From a virus, in the IMG/VR virus record IMGVR_UViG_3300043408_000022, positions 1 to 42,760 of that record: 42,760 nucleotides of DNA, one strand, 5' to 3'. Within the stretch, counting starts at the first letter, position 1; every line of letters begins with the position of its first letter. Position numbers and translations under genes: made by a program. Positions 29,937 through 39,032 of the stretch are shown one piece after another. The notes under the pieces are model-generated. The model ran no database searches and was not told the DNA's origin. It was given only the letters and a program-made list of their open reading frames with translations.

Positions 29937-32900
29937 TAGAATCCTGCACGTTGTACTCCTTCGCGGTTCCTCTTCTCAATCTCTGCAAGATCGATAAGGT
30001 TTTGTTTTGAGATGTTTCCTAGGCCTAGACCTGTCATCCAGTTTACAAAAGAAATAACCTTATCGCTGTCTTCCTTCGTACCCTTTTCAACAGCACGCTG
30101 AATATCTGGGCCTTGTCCTGACAAGATACCTGCAATAGATCCGGTAGTTGAGTAGCCAGAGATGTTAGAAACGTAGTTGATACCGGGAATGTTGGAATCA
30201 AGGTACTCAGAAACATCCTTGATCTTCGATCCAGTATCAAGCTTTGTTCCAGTAGCGAGCTCGACAGGCAAGCGAAGGATGGGCGAAATCATGCCAAGCA
30301 TCGCCTTTACTGGGTCTGTACCGAAGTCATTACTTACGTCGATGTTGGCAATACCGGGATTGATGGTGTAGTACTTACCATCGAACTGAGCAATAGGGCC
30401 GGTTGCTTGCTTAGTAATAAACTCAGGGAACAGCTGATCGTCAGGGAAAGGATCCGACAAAGAGTTAGGATCTACACCCATAGCTACAGCCATGTTGTAC
30501 GAAGCCTTAGGGAATACCATTGCACGGCCCGGACGGATCGCAGCCGACACAACAATCGCAGGCAAAGCGCCACGCAACCAGCTGTAGAACGGAATGATCG
30601 GACGCAGATACTTAGCCTCGAACGGGGTAAGCATAGAGCTGTCGGGGTGGTAACGCTTGACCTGCTTAGCCATAGCCTCAAACATTGCTTCCTTAGAAGC
30701 AAACTTAGGATCGAACTTGCCCGGCTTCTGCATCTTGTACATGTACTGAAGAGCGTGCTGGATACGGGCGTAGTGGTCACGGCCTTCTGAGATGGTACCT
30801 AGGAACTCTTCAGCCTTGCCTCCACGGAAGGAAACCTTGTCGAGTCCACGCTTCAAAGCGCCCTGAGCTGTCGCTTCAATATCTTCAGTGATGAAGAACT
30901 TAGGCAACAGACCACGCTTGTTGAGCTCTTCATAGAACTCGTCCATACGGACCTCGCCATACTTACCGTTGCTGATAACGTCAGCGTTGGTAGGAAGCTT
31001 GTCTACACCTTCCTTACGGAGAGCCGCAAGCAGGTCCATGTCAGTGTAGTTACGGCGACCGTACGCCATAACCTTGAACGCATCGACACCAGCCTTGTGA
31101 GCGTAACGTACGCCCTCAGCCATGAACGTAAGCGAAGCATCACCGATCATGTTACGAATGTGGTGACCGGGGCGAGGAAGTGTAATCAAGTACTTCCAAG
31201 TGTCCTGCAACGGGAACAGCGTCTTCTGAAGCCACTCACCTACAGGACCGCCAGCTACACGAGCCTCAGAAACAAACTCAGACATGCGCTGGAACTGGTC
31301 AGCCAGATCTTCACGAACAAACGTCTTAGAAGGAATGAAAGGTCCAAGCTTTCCGCCGTACTCGTCAAGGCGTACATATCCGGGAGTCTTCTTGTTTACG
31401 ACAGCTCCGGGAATCTCACGGAACTTAGACAACGCACCGTGCGCCAAAGCGCCATCAGTGTTAGCCATGATCAAAGCAGCCTGCCAACGACCCAAGAAAT
31501 CGATAGGATCCTTGATGTCCATCTGAGTCCACTCACGAGACATCGCGTCCCACATGTCAGTGGCTTCGCCGTCTTTGACCATCTTGTTGAACTTTTCAAG
31601 ATCAAAGATAGCTTCACGATCACGGCCAATAATCTCGTGCAGCTTTACCTGTCGAAGATAATCAGCAAATACGTCAGGTCCGAGACCGCCGATGCTCTGA
31701 AGGTCGCTCAGAGAGTTTGCCTTAGTGTGGTCAAACAGTTCAGAGATGACGTTCTCAAGATCTGCACGAAGAACCTCGTCCTCAGGAGAAGATTTCATGC
31801 CACGCTGAATCTCGTTGAAAACCTTAGAAATCTTAGACACACCAAAACCGTCAACAAGACCAGAGTGTTTCTTGTTCAAGATGTTTAGACGACGAGTAAA
31901 GTTACCGCGAAGTTCCTTGAAACCGACACTCATGTCGTGGATAACTTCGCTGATCGTCTCCATACCGTGATGACGGCTAAACATCGTCAGCAGCGGGTTC
32001 ATGCGGCGAATAACGTCGCCCATAACAGCGCCATGCGCCTTAGTCGATGCAGCTTCCTCAGCAGTCTCACGACCAAACTCAGAGTTGCTTTGGTACGCTT
32101 CATCAGAAACCTTAGCTGCCTCGTCAGCAGGAGCTTTCAGATCTTCCTGAACAGCCTTCTGCGTCTTAGCCGCCTTCTCCGCAGCAGGAGCCTTAGGAGC
32201 TTCCTTCTCAGCAGCTTGAGCAGTCTTACGCACACGAGTAGCTGCTTTGCCAGAAACCTCAGCACCAAATGGCAGACGTGTTGTCACACCGATCTTAGCT
32301 GCGATCTTCGACAGGTCCATAGCCCACTCAGACTTAGCGGCGTTGTCGATCTCCTTGACGTAATTATCAAGAAGTTTCAAAGCATCCGCAACCTTAAGAG
32401 GATCGTTCATAAAAGCAACAAGCTTAGTAATTACTTCGTTGCTAAGATCACTAGCTTCTTGATTGAAACGCTTTAGGTAGTTAGCTGCGTTGCTTGCGTT
32501 AGTAGCGCGGAGAGTATCTTTACCTTCACGCAGAACAGCAATCGTACGCTCTACGATCTTGTCAGCAGGCACGGTCTGGATACGGTTCTTAGTCTTAGCT
32601 CGCTCAGCCTTGTTAGCAAAGTGGTACTTACCTCCGCTAACAAAAGCGTTGTACACGCCTTCACCTTCAGACTTGCGGAGAATCGCTGTCAGCTCAGCGT
32701 CAGTAACATCATCCCCACGACGAACAATCTCAGCAACAGCGTCATAAATGTTTGTCGTAACAGTACGAGTACCAGCATTGAACAGAACCATGTTGACCAA
32801 ATCAGAGTCAAGCTCGTTCAAAATAGAGACAGCCTGAGTCATCGACAACTGAACACGATTAGCGCCAACGCCCATCCACAGAGGGATACCCATCTGGTCA

Positions 32901-34951
32901 AGCATTGCTTCAGTCATAGCCATACGGCGCATCACGTACTGCTTTACGTAATCAGCACGCTCACGGCCATACAGCTTACGGCCAAATTCATTCTTAGCAG
33001 AGTCAGCCAGCTCAGCAGCCTTGTTAGTAATAAGCTTCGTAACAGTCCACGCGTCACGAGTGTTGAACTCACGCTCACGCTTACCGATAGTGCCAGCCTT
33101 AGTCTTCTTCAAAGCTACGCCGGTAGCACTACGGCCAGCCTTATAGCCAGTAACGTCAGTAAACTTCTTCAGTACTGGAGCAATAAGCTTGGCAAGGTCC
33201 ATAGCTTCTTTGTCATTGAATCCAGCCAGACGGAAACCGTCCTCAGCAGTGAGGCCATTATCGACAGCATCCGCAATACGTGCGCCCTTAGCAGTACCGA
33301 CAGTAGAAACAGCCTGTCGGCGTGCAAGGTTAGTTCCAGCTACGTCAATGCCCAGCAGATCCATAACGGCACGGTCAATAGCCTGAATAGACTTGGCATC
33401 GACAAAGTTGTTCAAAGAACGCTGGTTGTTGAGAAGCTTTAACAGGCTCTGTACAGCCCCCTCAAAGGACCCAGCAGATCCGCCAGCACGTCGCTTCAAG
33501 TTAGCCGTCAACTGCTTACCAAGAAGCTTAGAAATCTTAGCGCCCTCAGCAGTCTCCAAAGTAGAACGGAAACGAGCACCAAAAGGATCAATCTTTAGTT
33601 CAGCCTTAGGAGTGACGCTTGTGGGTTGAGTAGCATACTTAGCCTGCATCGCAGCAAGCTCGTCAGGCATGTTCTTACTAACCTGACCAACAACATCTGC
33701 AATCTCAGAAGGAGCCGCCCCGCCACGAACCATCTTGGCGATGTCACCAGCAGTGATGTATTTCTCACCGATCTTGGCACCGACCCATGTCGGATCCATC
33801 ATTGCCTTGTACTCAAGGAACTGCCCGGCAGTAATACCGTCAGTATTGATCAGGCGGTTAGCCTCGTCAACACGGCCACCAGTCTTGCCATAAAGATACT
33901 GGAATCGGGCAAAGTGATCGTTTACAGCTTGCTTAGCCTTGAGGCCTGTAGCTGCCATAGCAGATGACAAAGGCTGCTCAATGTTGTCGATCTTTACAAG
34001 AACGTCCTCAGCGCCGTTAGCTACATTGTCAAGGTAAGAAGTCTTGTAGCCCTTCAAAGTCTTTACAGAGGCAGGAGCGGCAGCCTTAGCGACCTTCTCA
34101 GCAACCTTAGTGGGGGCCTCGTCAATAGGCTTGATCAAAGACTTGAGAGTCTGCTGAAGTTTCTTGTTCATAGGAGCCGCAGCGATCTGCTCGTCCACAG
34201 AAGCCGGAATAACAGGAGCCGGAGCCTCTTGCTTCACAGGCTTCGGGGCCTTAGCTGGAACACTTACCGATTCCTGTAGATCGCTAACTACCTGAGCCTC
34301 CGCCGGAGGGACAACTGTTGGAGCCTTGCCCTCGGTCTTAGCTACATCTGCCTGCTTAGAGATAGCCTCCGCCGCATCAATAACCTCAGGAGCAATCTCA
34401 CCAGTAGCCTTAGCCCCCTTAGCAGCTGCCAAACCTAGCTTTGTACTTGCTTTAGTAGCAACGGCAGCGATACCAGCCAAAGGAATATACGTAAGCGGGT
34501 CAAGAGCTACGTCACCAGCAAAACCGATAACGCCCTTAGCGACAGGATCTAAGTTGTCTTTAACGTTGACATACCCAGAGCGAGTATTACCCACAACATC
34601 CGTAACCTGCTCAATCAAGTCGCTAGTCATAGGCTTGTCATCTTTATTCGTAGAAAGAAGTCCACGAATAGGGGCAGAAATAGTCTTACCTACCTCGGCA
34701 GCTACGTCATAAGGCTCACCAGTCTGTGCCTTAGCCGCCCACTCAGCAGCTGACTGAATAGTCTCAGTAACTCCGTAAAGAGGACGCGAAGCAATATCTA
34801 TAGCTGTCGACAAAAAGTCTTCAGGCGTACCCTTTTTAGTTGCAGGCGCGTTAGCAATAGGCGTAAAAGTTTGCTTAGCCGGAGCGTTAGCAACGCCATA
34901 CTTATTCTTAGCTTCAGCTAAGTATTGAGAGAACGGTTTACGAGAGGCCAT
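29936..34951 (-). CDS. Giant putative internal virion / DNA-ejection protein
   Basis: A 1,671-residue protein, the largest in the genome, coupled downstream of two other probable inner-virion proteins. Residues 1-200 include PEDFLSTAIDIASRPLYGVT and a hydrophobic helix region (DPLTYIPLAGIAAVATKAST). Residues ~900-975 are a low-complexity Ala/Lys/Glu linker. The C-terminal ~400 residues contain many helices, including FPLQDTWKYLITLPRPGHHI and YLRPIIPFYSWLRGALPAIV. Podoviruses carry such large proteins in the head and eject them to form a DNA channel through the envelope. I see no lysozyme or transglycosylase motif. Confidence 0.75.
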   Translation of the reverse strand: MASRKPFSQYLAEAKNKYGVANAPAKQTFTPIANAPATKKGTPEDFLSTAIDIASRPLYGVTETIQSAAEWAAKAQTGEPYDVAAEVGKTISAPIRGLLSTNKDDKPMTSDLIEQVTDVVGNTRSGYVNVKDNLDPVAKGVIGFAGDVALDPLTYIPLAGIAAVATKASTKLGLAAAKGAKATGEIAPEVIDAAEAISKQADVAKTEGKAPTVVPPAEAQVVSDLQESVSVPAKAPKPVKQEAPAPVIPASVDEQIAAAPMNKKLQQTLKSLIKPIDEAPTKVAEKVAKAAAPASVKTLKGYKTSYLDNVANGAEDVLVKIDNIEQPLSSAMAATGLKAKQAVNDHFARFQYLYGKTGGRVDEANRLINTDGITAGQFLEYKAMMDPTWVGAKIGEKYITAGDIAKMVRGGAAPSEIADVVGQVSKNMPDELAAMQAKYATQPTSVTPKAELKIDPFGARFRSTLETAEGAKISKLLGKQLTANLKRRAGGSAGSFEGAVQSLLKLLNNQRSLNNFVDAKSIQAIDRAVMDLLGIDVAGTNLARRQAVSTVGTAKGARIADAVDNGLTAEDGFRLAGFNDKEAMDLAKLIAPVLKKFTDVTGYKAGRSATGVALKKTKAGTIGKREREFNTRDAWTVTKLITNKAAELADSAKNEFGRKLYGRERADYVKQYVMRRMAMTEAMLDQMGIPLWMGVGANRVQLSMTQAVSILNELDSDLVNMVLFNAGTRTVTTNIYDAVAEIVRRGDDVTDAELTAILRKSEGEGVYNAFVSGGKYHFANKAERAKTKNRIQTVPADKIVERTIAVLREGKDTLRATNASNAANYLKRFNQEASDLSNEVITKLVAFMNDPLKVADALKLLDNYVKEIDNAAKSEWAMDLSKIAAKIGVTTRLPFGAEVSGKAATRVRKTAQAAEKEAPKAPAAEKAAKTQKAVQEDLKAPADEAAKVSDEAYQSNSEFGRETAEEAASTKAHGAVMGDVIRRMNPLLTMFSRHHGMETISEVIHDMSVGFKELRGNFTRRLNILNKKHSGLVDGFGVSKISKVFNEIQRGMKSSPEDEVLRADLENVISELFDHTKANSLSDLQSIGGLGPDVFADYLRQVKLHEIIGRDREAIFDLEKFNKMVKDGEATDMWDAMSREWTQMDIKDPIDFLGRWQAALIMANTDGALAHGALSKFREIPGAVVNKKTPGYVRLDEYGGKLGPFIPSKTFVREDLADQFQRMSEFVSEARVAGGPVGEWLQKTLFPLQDTWKYLITLPRPGHHIRNMIGDASLTFMAEGVRYAHKAGVDAFKVMAYGRRNYTDMDLLAALRKEGVDKLPTNADVISNGKYGEVRMDEFYEELNKRGLLPKFFITEDIEATAQGALKRGLDKVSFRGGKAEEFLGTISEGRDHYARIQHALQYMYKMQKPGKFDPKFASKEAMFEAMAKQVKRYHPDSSMLTPFEAKYLRPIIPFYSWLRGALPAIVVSAAIRPGRAMVFPKASYNMAVAMGVDPNSLSDPFPDDQLFPEFITKQATGPIAQFDGKYYTINPGIANIDVSNDFGTDPVKAMLGMISPILRLPVELATGTKLDTGSKIKDVSEYLDSNIPGINYVSNISGYSTTGSIAGILSGQGPDIQRAVEKGTKEDSDKVISFVNWMTGLGLGNISKQNLIDLAEIEKRNREGVQRAGF

Positions 34952-34960
34952 TCCTCAATA

Positions 34961-35926
34961 CTACCGAATCTTAGCCACCTGAATAGCTTGATCAAGGCTA
35001 AGAGATGGGTTTGCCTTCATAATGTTGTTCAGAATAGCGCCCCCGTCAACACGAGTACTTTGACCTTGGTTAGCGAGCTTAGCTGCCGCGATCTCTGCGT
35101 TCTGGCCCATCTCCATCTCACGAAGCTTCAAGGTAGCGTAATCCTTAGCAGATAGACCGCCGCCTCCACCGCCACCGTAGTTAGTCATGGCTTGCTGCAT
35201 CTGAGCAACAGTCTGAGCAATCTGCTGATTGCCTTCACGAGTAGCTGCCTCAGAAGCAAGACGCTGGTTAGTAATAGCGTTGTTACGAGAAGCCTCGTTC
35301 TGTGCAAGCACAGCAGCACGAAGACGCTCAAACGATCCGACATCACTAGTCTGGTTACCAAAGCTCTGAGTAGGGGTTTGCTCAGTCATGCCAAGAGCCA
35401 ACAGCTGTCGAGTCTGCTCAGCACGAGCAGCGTCGTAAGACTTGTTTACGTTATCGACAGCAGTGTCGTAGATGCTGCCAAGGTTAGTAGCACCAGTTGC
35501 ATAATTGGTGTTGATGTTTCCCTGCTGATCAAGAATATCTTGTGCATAACGGCCATACAGCGCACGAAGCTTAGCCTCACTAGCGGCAACTTGCTCGTCA
35601 GAATAGGTACGGCGAGATCCTCCGCCACCGCCGCCTCCTATCATCGCAGCAAGCCAGTCCTCTTGAGACTGCCCATCTGTCGCAGCAGGTGCCTGAGAAC
35701 GACCATAAGAAGGACGACCCTTTTTAGACGCTTTAAGCGTACGCTCCATAGCATCCGCAGAGCCCATTGTACCCGCAGGACGCTTAGGTCCCTGTCCTCT
35801 TTTAACTACCTTAGCTGCCTCAGCAGCAAGAGGAGCAGGTACTCCAGCTAGGCCAAGTTGTTTCTGAGCACTACCGCCAAACAGCATTTGAGTAGTATTT
35901 GGGTACTTCTTATCCTTCTCAGCCAT
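34961..35926 (-). CDS. Putative internal virion protein with poly-Gly stretches
   Basis: A 321-residue protein rich in Ala, Gln, Gly and Asn. Two glycine runs (7 Gly near residue 100, 7 near 255) flank a long helical region (~115-245) with much Gln/Ala/Asn, including NINTNYATGATNLGSIYDTA. Composition and position between two other inner-virion candidates suggest an ejection protein of the P22 gp7/gp20 kind. No enzyme motif. It precedes the giant gene by 9 bases. Confidence 0.7.
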   Translation of the reverse strand: MAEKDKKYPNTTQMLFGGSAQKQLGLAGVPAPLAAEAAKVVKRGQGPKRPAGTMGSADAMERTLKASKKGRPSYGRSQAPAATDGQSQEDWLAAMIGGGGGGGSRRTYSDEQVAASEAKLRALYGRYAQDILDQQGNINTNYATGATNLGSIYDTAVDNVNKSYDAARAEQTRQLLALGMTEQTPTQSFGNQTSDVGSFERLRAAVLAQNEASRNNAITNQRLASEAATREGNQQIAQTVAQMQQAMTNYGGGGGGGLSAKDYATLKLREMEMGQNAEIAAAKLANQGQSTRVDGGAILNNIMKANPSLSLDQAIQVAKIR

Positions 35927-35928
35927 GA

Positions 35929-36633
35929 TTAAGCTCCCATTCCACCTAGAATTGCGGCACGAGCATCCGCCAAAGCCTGAGTACGCTCCTGTTCCTGCTG
36001 AGCCAACAACTGAGTACGAGCCTTCTGCTGATCCTCACCAAAAGTAGTCTTACCCTTTTCGATAAGACCCCGCTTCTCATTCAACTGGTTCTGGAAGATA
36101 TTACGAGCAGCCTGATAAGCACCCGACTGCAACATGCCACGAGCAGCGTAGTCATTAGCAAGAGCATTAAATCCCTTACCGGCCTCAGTAGCTCGCTGAC
36201 CAGACGACAACAGCTGACCGTAATCCCAGTTATTTGTGTCAGCCTGCCATCCAAGATCAGTCAAGTTCTTGTTGTAATTTTCGTTGTAACGAGAAAGATC
36301 AGTAGCTTGGTTAGCCCCAAACAGATCGAGGGCAGACTGAAGAGCCCGCTCACGAGCCATGTACTCAGCAGTCTTCTTCAGAGTTTCTTCGGTAACGTCA
36401 GGCTGAGCTGCTGCTATAGGAGTAGCGTCAGCTAGGTAGTTCGACACATTTGTGTCAGCTGCCGGAGTAGGAGTAGGGGTAGGAGTCGGCGTAGGTACCG
36501 CGTAAGAAGTCAAAGCTGCTTCTTGACGGGCAGCGGCAGCACGAGCACCGACATTCTTTACGTTAGTAGGAGCGGAAGGCTTGCTCAATGCAGCGTACTG
36601 AGCGCCACCGTATCCAGAAGTGTTAGTAGCCAT
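35929..36633 (-). CDS. Putative internal virion protein with Thr-Pro repeat
   Basis: A 234-residue protein. Residues ~48-60 are a perfect PTPTPTPTPTP run, which forms a stiff linker. The C-terminal ~150 residues are helical with many Gln, Ala, Asn and Arg (LSRYNENYNKNLTDLGWQAD, then YAARGMLQSGAYQAARNIFQ). This resembles small podovirus ejection proteins. It starts at a TAATG overlap with the small basic gene before it. Confidence 0.7.
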   Translation of the reverse strand: MATNTSGYGGAQYAALSKPSAPTNVKNVGARAAAARQEAALTSYAVPTPTPTPTPTPAADTNVSNYLADATPIAAAQPDVTEETLKKTAEYMARERALQSALDLFGANQATDLSRYNENYNKNLTDLGWQADTNNWDYGQLLSSGQRATEAGKGFNALANDYAARGMLQSGAYQAARNIFQNQLNEKRGLIEKGKTTFGEDQQKARTQLLAQQEQERTQALADARAAILGGMGA

Positions 36634-36791
36634 TACTTACCTGCCTTAGCTTTAGAGGCCAGAGCCTTCTTACGAGCCTTCACTTTTTCGGGAAGGTTCT
36701 TACCTTTCGGAGTTTCCTTAGCCCACTTAGCGGCAAGCTTAGGATCTGTCGCATACATGAAACGACGCTGAGCATCAGACTTGAAAGGCAT
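36633..36791 (-). CDS. Small basic protein (MPFKSxAQRRFM type)
   Basis: A 52-residue, Lys-rich protein: MPFKSDAQRRFMYATDPKLA followed by KWAKETPKGKNLP and a lysine-rich tail. The N-terminal pattern is common in small phage proteins encoded among virion genes. TAATG junctions on both sides support translation. A DNA-binding inner-capsid or assembly role is plausible given the charge, but is not shown. Confidence 0.78.
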   Translation of the reverse strand: MPFKSDAQRRFMYATDPKLAAKWAKETPKGKNLPEKVKARKKALASKAKAGK

Positions 36792-37006
36792 TAGTCCTCC
36801 TCAGGTACTTCGGGCATAGCCATCTTTGACAAAGCATCCTTACGCGCAGACGCTACAGCCTTAGCTGGTGCGGGCATTTTAGCGCCGCAGTCACAGCAGT
36901 ACTTGTCTTCAGCTTCCTGCATCGAGCCACACTTAGGGCACTCAACAGAGCCCTCTGATTCGCTTTCACCGCCCATTTCCAAAATGAGCTTCAATGCACC
37001 AGACAT
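36791..37006 (-). CDS. Zinc-ribbon protein in the virion operon
   Basis: A 71-residue protein. CPKCGS (23-28) and a second pair in YCCDCGAKMP (about 36-45) form a classic zinc ribbon, followed by an Ala/Lys-rich helix (PAKAVASARKDALSKMAMPE) and an acidic end. TAATG overlaps both neighbours. The C-terminal ARKDALSKM resembles the ends of the adjacent small proteins (ARRDALMRR, ARRAALLKG), hinting at a shared motif. Confidence 0.75.
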   Translation of the reverse strand: MSGALKLILEMGGESESEGSVECPKCGSMQEAEDKYCCDCGAKMPAPAKAVASARKDALSKMAMPEVPEED

Positions 37007-37236
37007 TATTTACGCTTGATTCCCTTCAAGAGAGCTGCACGGCGAGCGTCAGTGATAGTTTGGTTGGTTTTCTGAGTCATTGGATCAGGCTCCCCGACAA
37101 TGAATCCTTGAGGGTTCTTCATTCCGGGAGGAGGGTTCTTAGCTGCCTCACTCATAGGGATACGGTAAGGGGTAGGTTTAGGCTTAGGCTTATCCGCTAC
37201 CATCTTGCTAAATTTTGAGCTAGGCTTCATAGCCAT
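37006..37236 (-). CDS. Small basic Pro-rich protein
   Basis: A 76-residue, Lys- and Pro-rich protein (MAMKPSSKFSKMVADKPKPK, then PTPYRIPMSEAAKNPPPGMK), ending TDARRAALLKGIKRK. It shares the MKPS start and the ARRxALL-type C-terminal motif with the next upstream gene. It looks intrinsically disordered. TAATG couples it to the zinc-ribbon gene. Confidence 0.72.
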   Translation of the reverse strand: MAMKPSSKFSKMVADKPKPKPTPYRIPMSEAAKNPPPGMKNPQGFIVGEPDPMTQKTNQTITDARRAALLKGIKRK

Positions 37237-37451
37237 TACATTCCTCCAGAACGACGCATAAGAGCATCACGACGAGCAGCCATCTTGCCATCACGCATAG
37301 CGTAACCGGCCTTATTCTGCACCTTACCTAAATTAGGCATTGGTCGCCCGCCGCCATAAGACTTCTTTCCCGCAGCATACGAGCTAAAACCAGCGCCACC
37401 TTGAGGGGCACCGGCCGTAGCCATTTGATTCGTAAAACGTGAGGGTTTCAT
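37236..37451 (-). CDS. Small Gly/Lys-rich basic protein
   Basis: A 71-residue protein from ATG 37451 (MKPSRFTNQMATAGAPQGGA), with an ending (KMAARRDALMRRSGGM) similar to its neighbours. The frame is open to 37508, but that would overlap the nozzle gene by 41 bases and lacks the MKPS start shared with the next gene. It is likely disordered and basic; possibly packaged with DNA. Confidence 0.68.
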   Translation of the reverse strand: MKPSRFTNQMATAGAPQGGAGFSSYAAGKKSYGGGRPMPNLGKVQNKAGYAMRDGKMAARRDALMRRSGGM

Positions 37452-37467
37452 AATAAAATCATACCGC

Positions 37468-39024
37468 CTATGTGACAGTTTTCGAGACTCTTTGGTGAGA
37501 TCTGACATACGTCATCAAAGAGAACAAACGGACAGGGGCAGACGACACAGATCCGTCAGTGTCAAACTCCAAACGATAGTTCACCTGTCGGAAACGCAAA
37601 GCCTTCAAGAACTTTACGAACTTTCGCACAGCTGTACCGCTGGCAGTGTTTCTAACTGTCTGCACGTCAGCACCGGGAATAGCTGGCTGTGACCAGTCAA
37701 ACGCTGCGATAGATGCCCACGTGTACGAAGCTAACTGAGCCCACGTTACAGACGTGTTGAAGGTAATAGGAGTAACTGTAGCTGTCACAGTACCACGGAA
37801 AATAGCATCAACACCCCACCAGAACAAGCGCTTGTATGAAGAGCTTGACTGGTAATTGAAGTTTTTAGTTTGAGCTACACAAGTAAAAGCTTCTTGATCA
37901 GATCCGACAACATCAGACATGTGCAAAGTCTTCGCTACGCGGGACCCACCAGCAGGTACTACAGCGGAACTAAACAGGATAGCTTCCTCAAAATCATTGT
38001 CAGTAACAGCAGAGAAGATCTCACCGATCGAGCCCTGTGTAGGCGATTGCCACACACTCCATGTGCGGGTACGCAAACCAAACACGTACAGATAATTGAA
38101 GTAACTGAAGATGATTCGGTTATTGAATAGCGACACGGATCGTGCTTGAGACTCGTCAATACCGGTACGCGATCCCGACACAAACGGTACACGCTGATTG
38201 ATCTGCTGGGCGCGGTTGTTTACAAACTCGTATCCACGCTCGTCATACATGAAATAGATGTAGTTCTCGTACGCAACAAAAGACTTCTTATCTGACAAAC
38301 CAATGTTAGGAACGAGCAGCGAGATCGTACCTACACCGGGATCGCTCAAGAACTGGTAAGAATAGATCGAATTAGTACGGAAGATTACGAGCGAGTTATA
38401 GTACACAGCCAAACGCACAATAGCCTGACCGTCACCGGATCCGATCTTTACGGTGTTAGTTGTCGAGCTAAAGGTAGGCCAGAATGGAGCCGATCCAAGT
38501 ACGTTGGAGTAGTACATTGTCGTAGCATTGAGCAACGCGTCACGACCACCAGCAACCCACAGACGCTGCTTGTGAGCCACGATCGTGTCACCACGAGGCA
38601 TCTCAGTTTCAGCTACGAAACCGCCCGCAGGTTCCCAGTAACCGCCGGGGTTAGTTGATCCGTACGGTGCCAGCAGCCAAGCTTTGTTGTCGAACTGCGC
38701 CATTGAGGTCGCGGCAAACGTGTTGGTAATAAGAACCCACGCCGATCCGCTGAAATAGTACGTTTTCGACAAGCCATCAGAAGCAATAAGGTAGGGCACG
38801 TTACCGGGGCCGTAAAAGTACCCAAGAATGTTTGCGTTGCCCGAAGCACCCAAAGGCATATTAATGTTGCGGTAGGCAAAAGGAGGACGTGACTTTAAAG
38901 ATCCGTCGAGGTCTAACTCAAAGTTTTCACATACGACAAGCTCATTGTCAGCGATCGCAGTAGGGTCGCTGAACGTGTTGAGGCCGCCAGTAAACGGCCC
39001 GATCTGTATAGCCTCACCGGGCAT
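37468..39024 (-). CDS. Tail nozzle / stabilisation protein (beta-propeller type)
   Basis: A 518-residue protein. The N-terminus (IGPFTGGLNTFSDPTAIADN, then ELVVCENFELDLDGSLKSRP) is typical of podovirus tail-tube B / P22 gp10-like nozzle proteins. The body has repeated beta-strand units (RLWVAGGRDALLNATTMYYS, YYNSLVIFRTNSIYSYQFLS, ENYIYFMYDERGYEFVNN) expected of a propeller. The C-terminal part forms another beta domain. It would attach below the adaptor and close the DNA channel. It follows the adaptor gene by 8 bases. Confidence 0.87.
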   Translation of the reverse strand: MPGEAIQIGPFTGGLNTFSDPTAIADNELVVCENFELDLDGSLKSRPPFAYRNINMPLGASGNANILGYFYGPGNVPYLIASDGLSKTYYFSGSAWVLITNTFAATSMAQFDNKAWLLAPYGSTNPGGYWEPAGGFVAETEMPRGDTIVAHKQRLWVAGGRDALLNATTMYYSNVLGSAPFWPTFSSTTNTVKIGSGDGQAIVRLAVYYNSLVIFRTNSIYSYQFLSDPGVGTISLLVPNIGLSDKKSFVAYENYIYFMYDERGYEFVNNRAQQINQRVPFVSGSRTGIDESQARSVSLFNNRIIFSYFNYLYVFGLRTRTWSVWQSPTQGSIGEIFSAVTDNDFEEAILFSSAVVPAGGSRVAKTLHMSDVVGSDQEAFTCVAQTKNFNYQSSSSYKRLFWWGVDAIFRGTVTATVTPITFNTSVTWAQLASYTWASIAAFDWSQPAIPGADVQTVRNTASGTAVRKFVKFLKALRFRQVNYRLEFDTDGSVSSAPVRLFSLMTYVRSHQRVSKTVT

Positions 39025-39032
39025 TTAGGCTC

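Noticed and set aside
32621-33442. Long plus-strand frames opposite the giant virion protein (also 31097-31888, 31937-32476)
   Set aside because: Ser/Leu/Arg-rich shadow translations of the minus-strand gene, with no start signals and no recognisable domains.
37452-37508. Extended N-terminus of the small Gly/Lys-rich protein
   Set aside because: It would overlap the nozzle gene by 41 bases and lacks a ribosome site; the MKPS start at 37451 is shared with the neighbouring gene.
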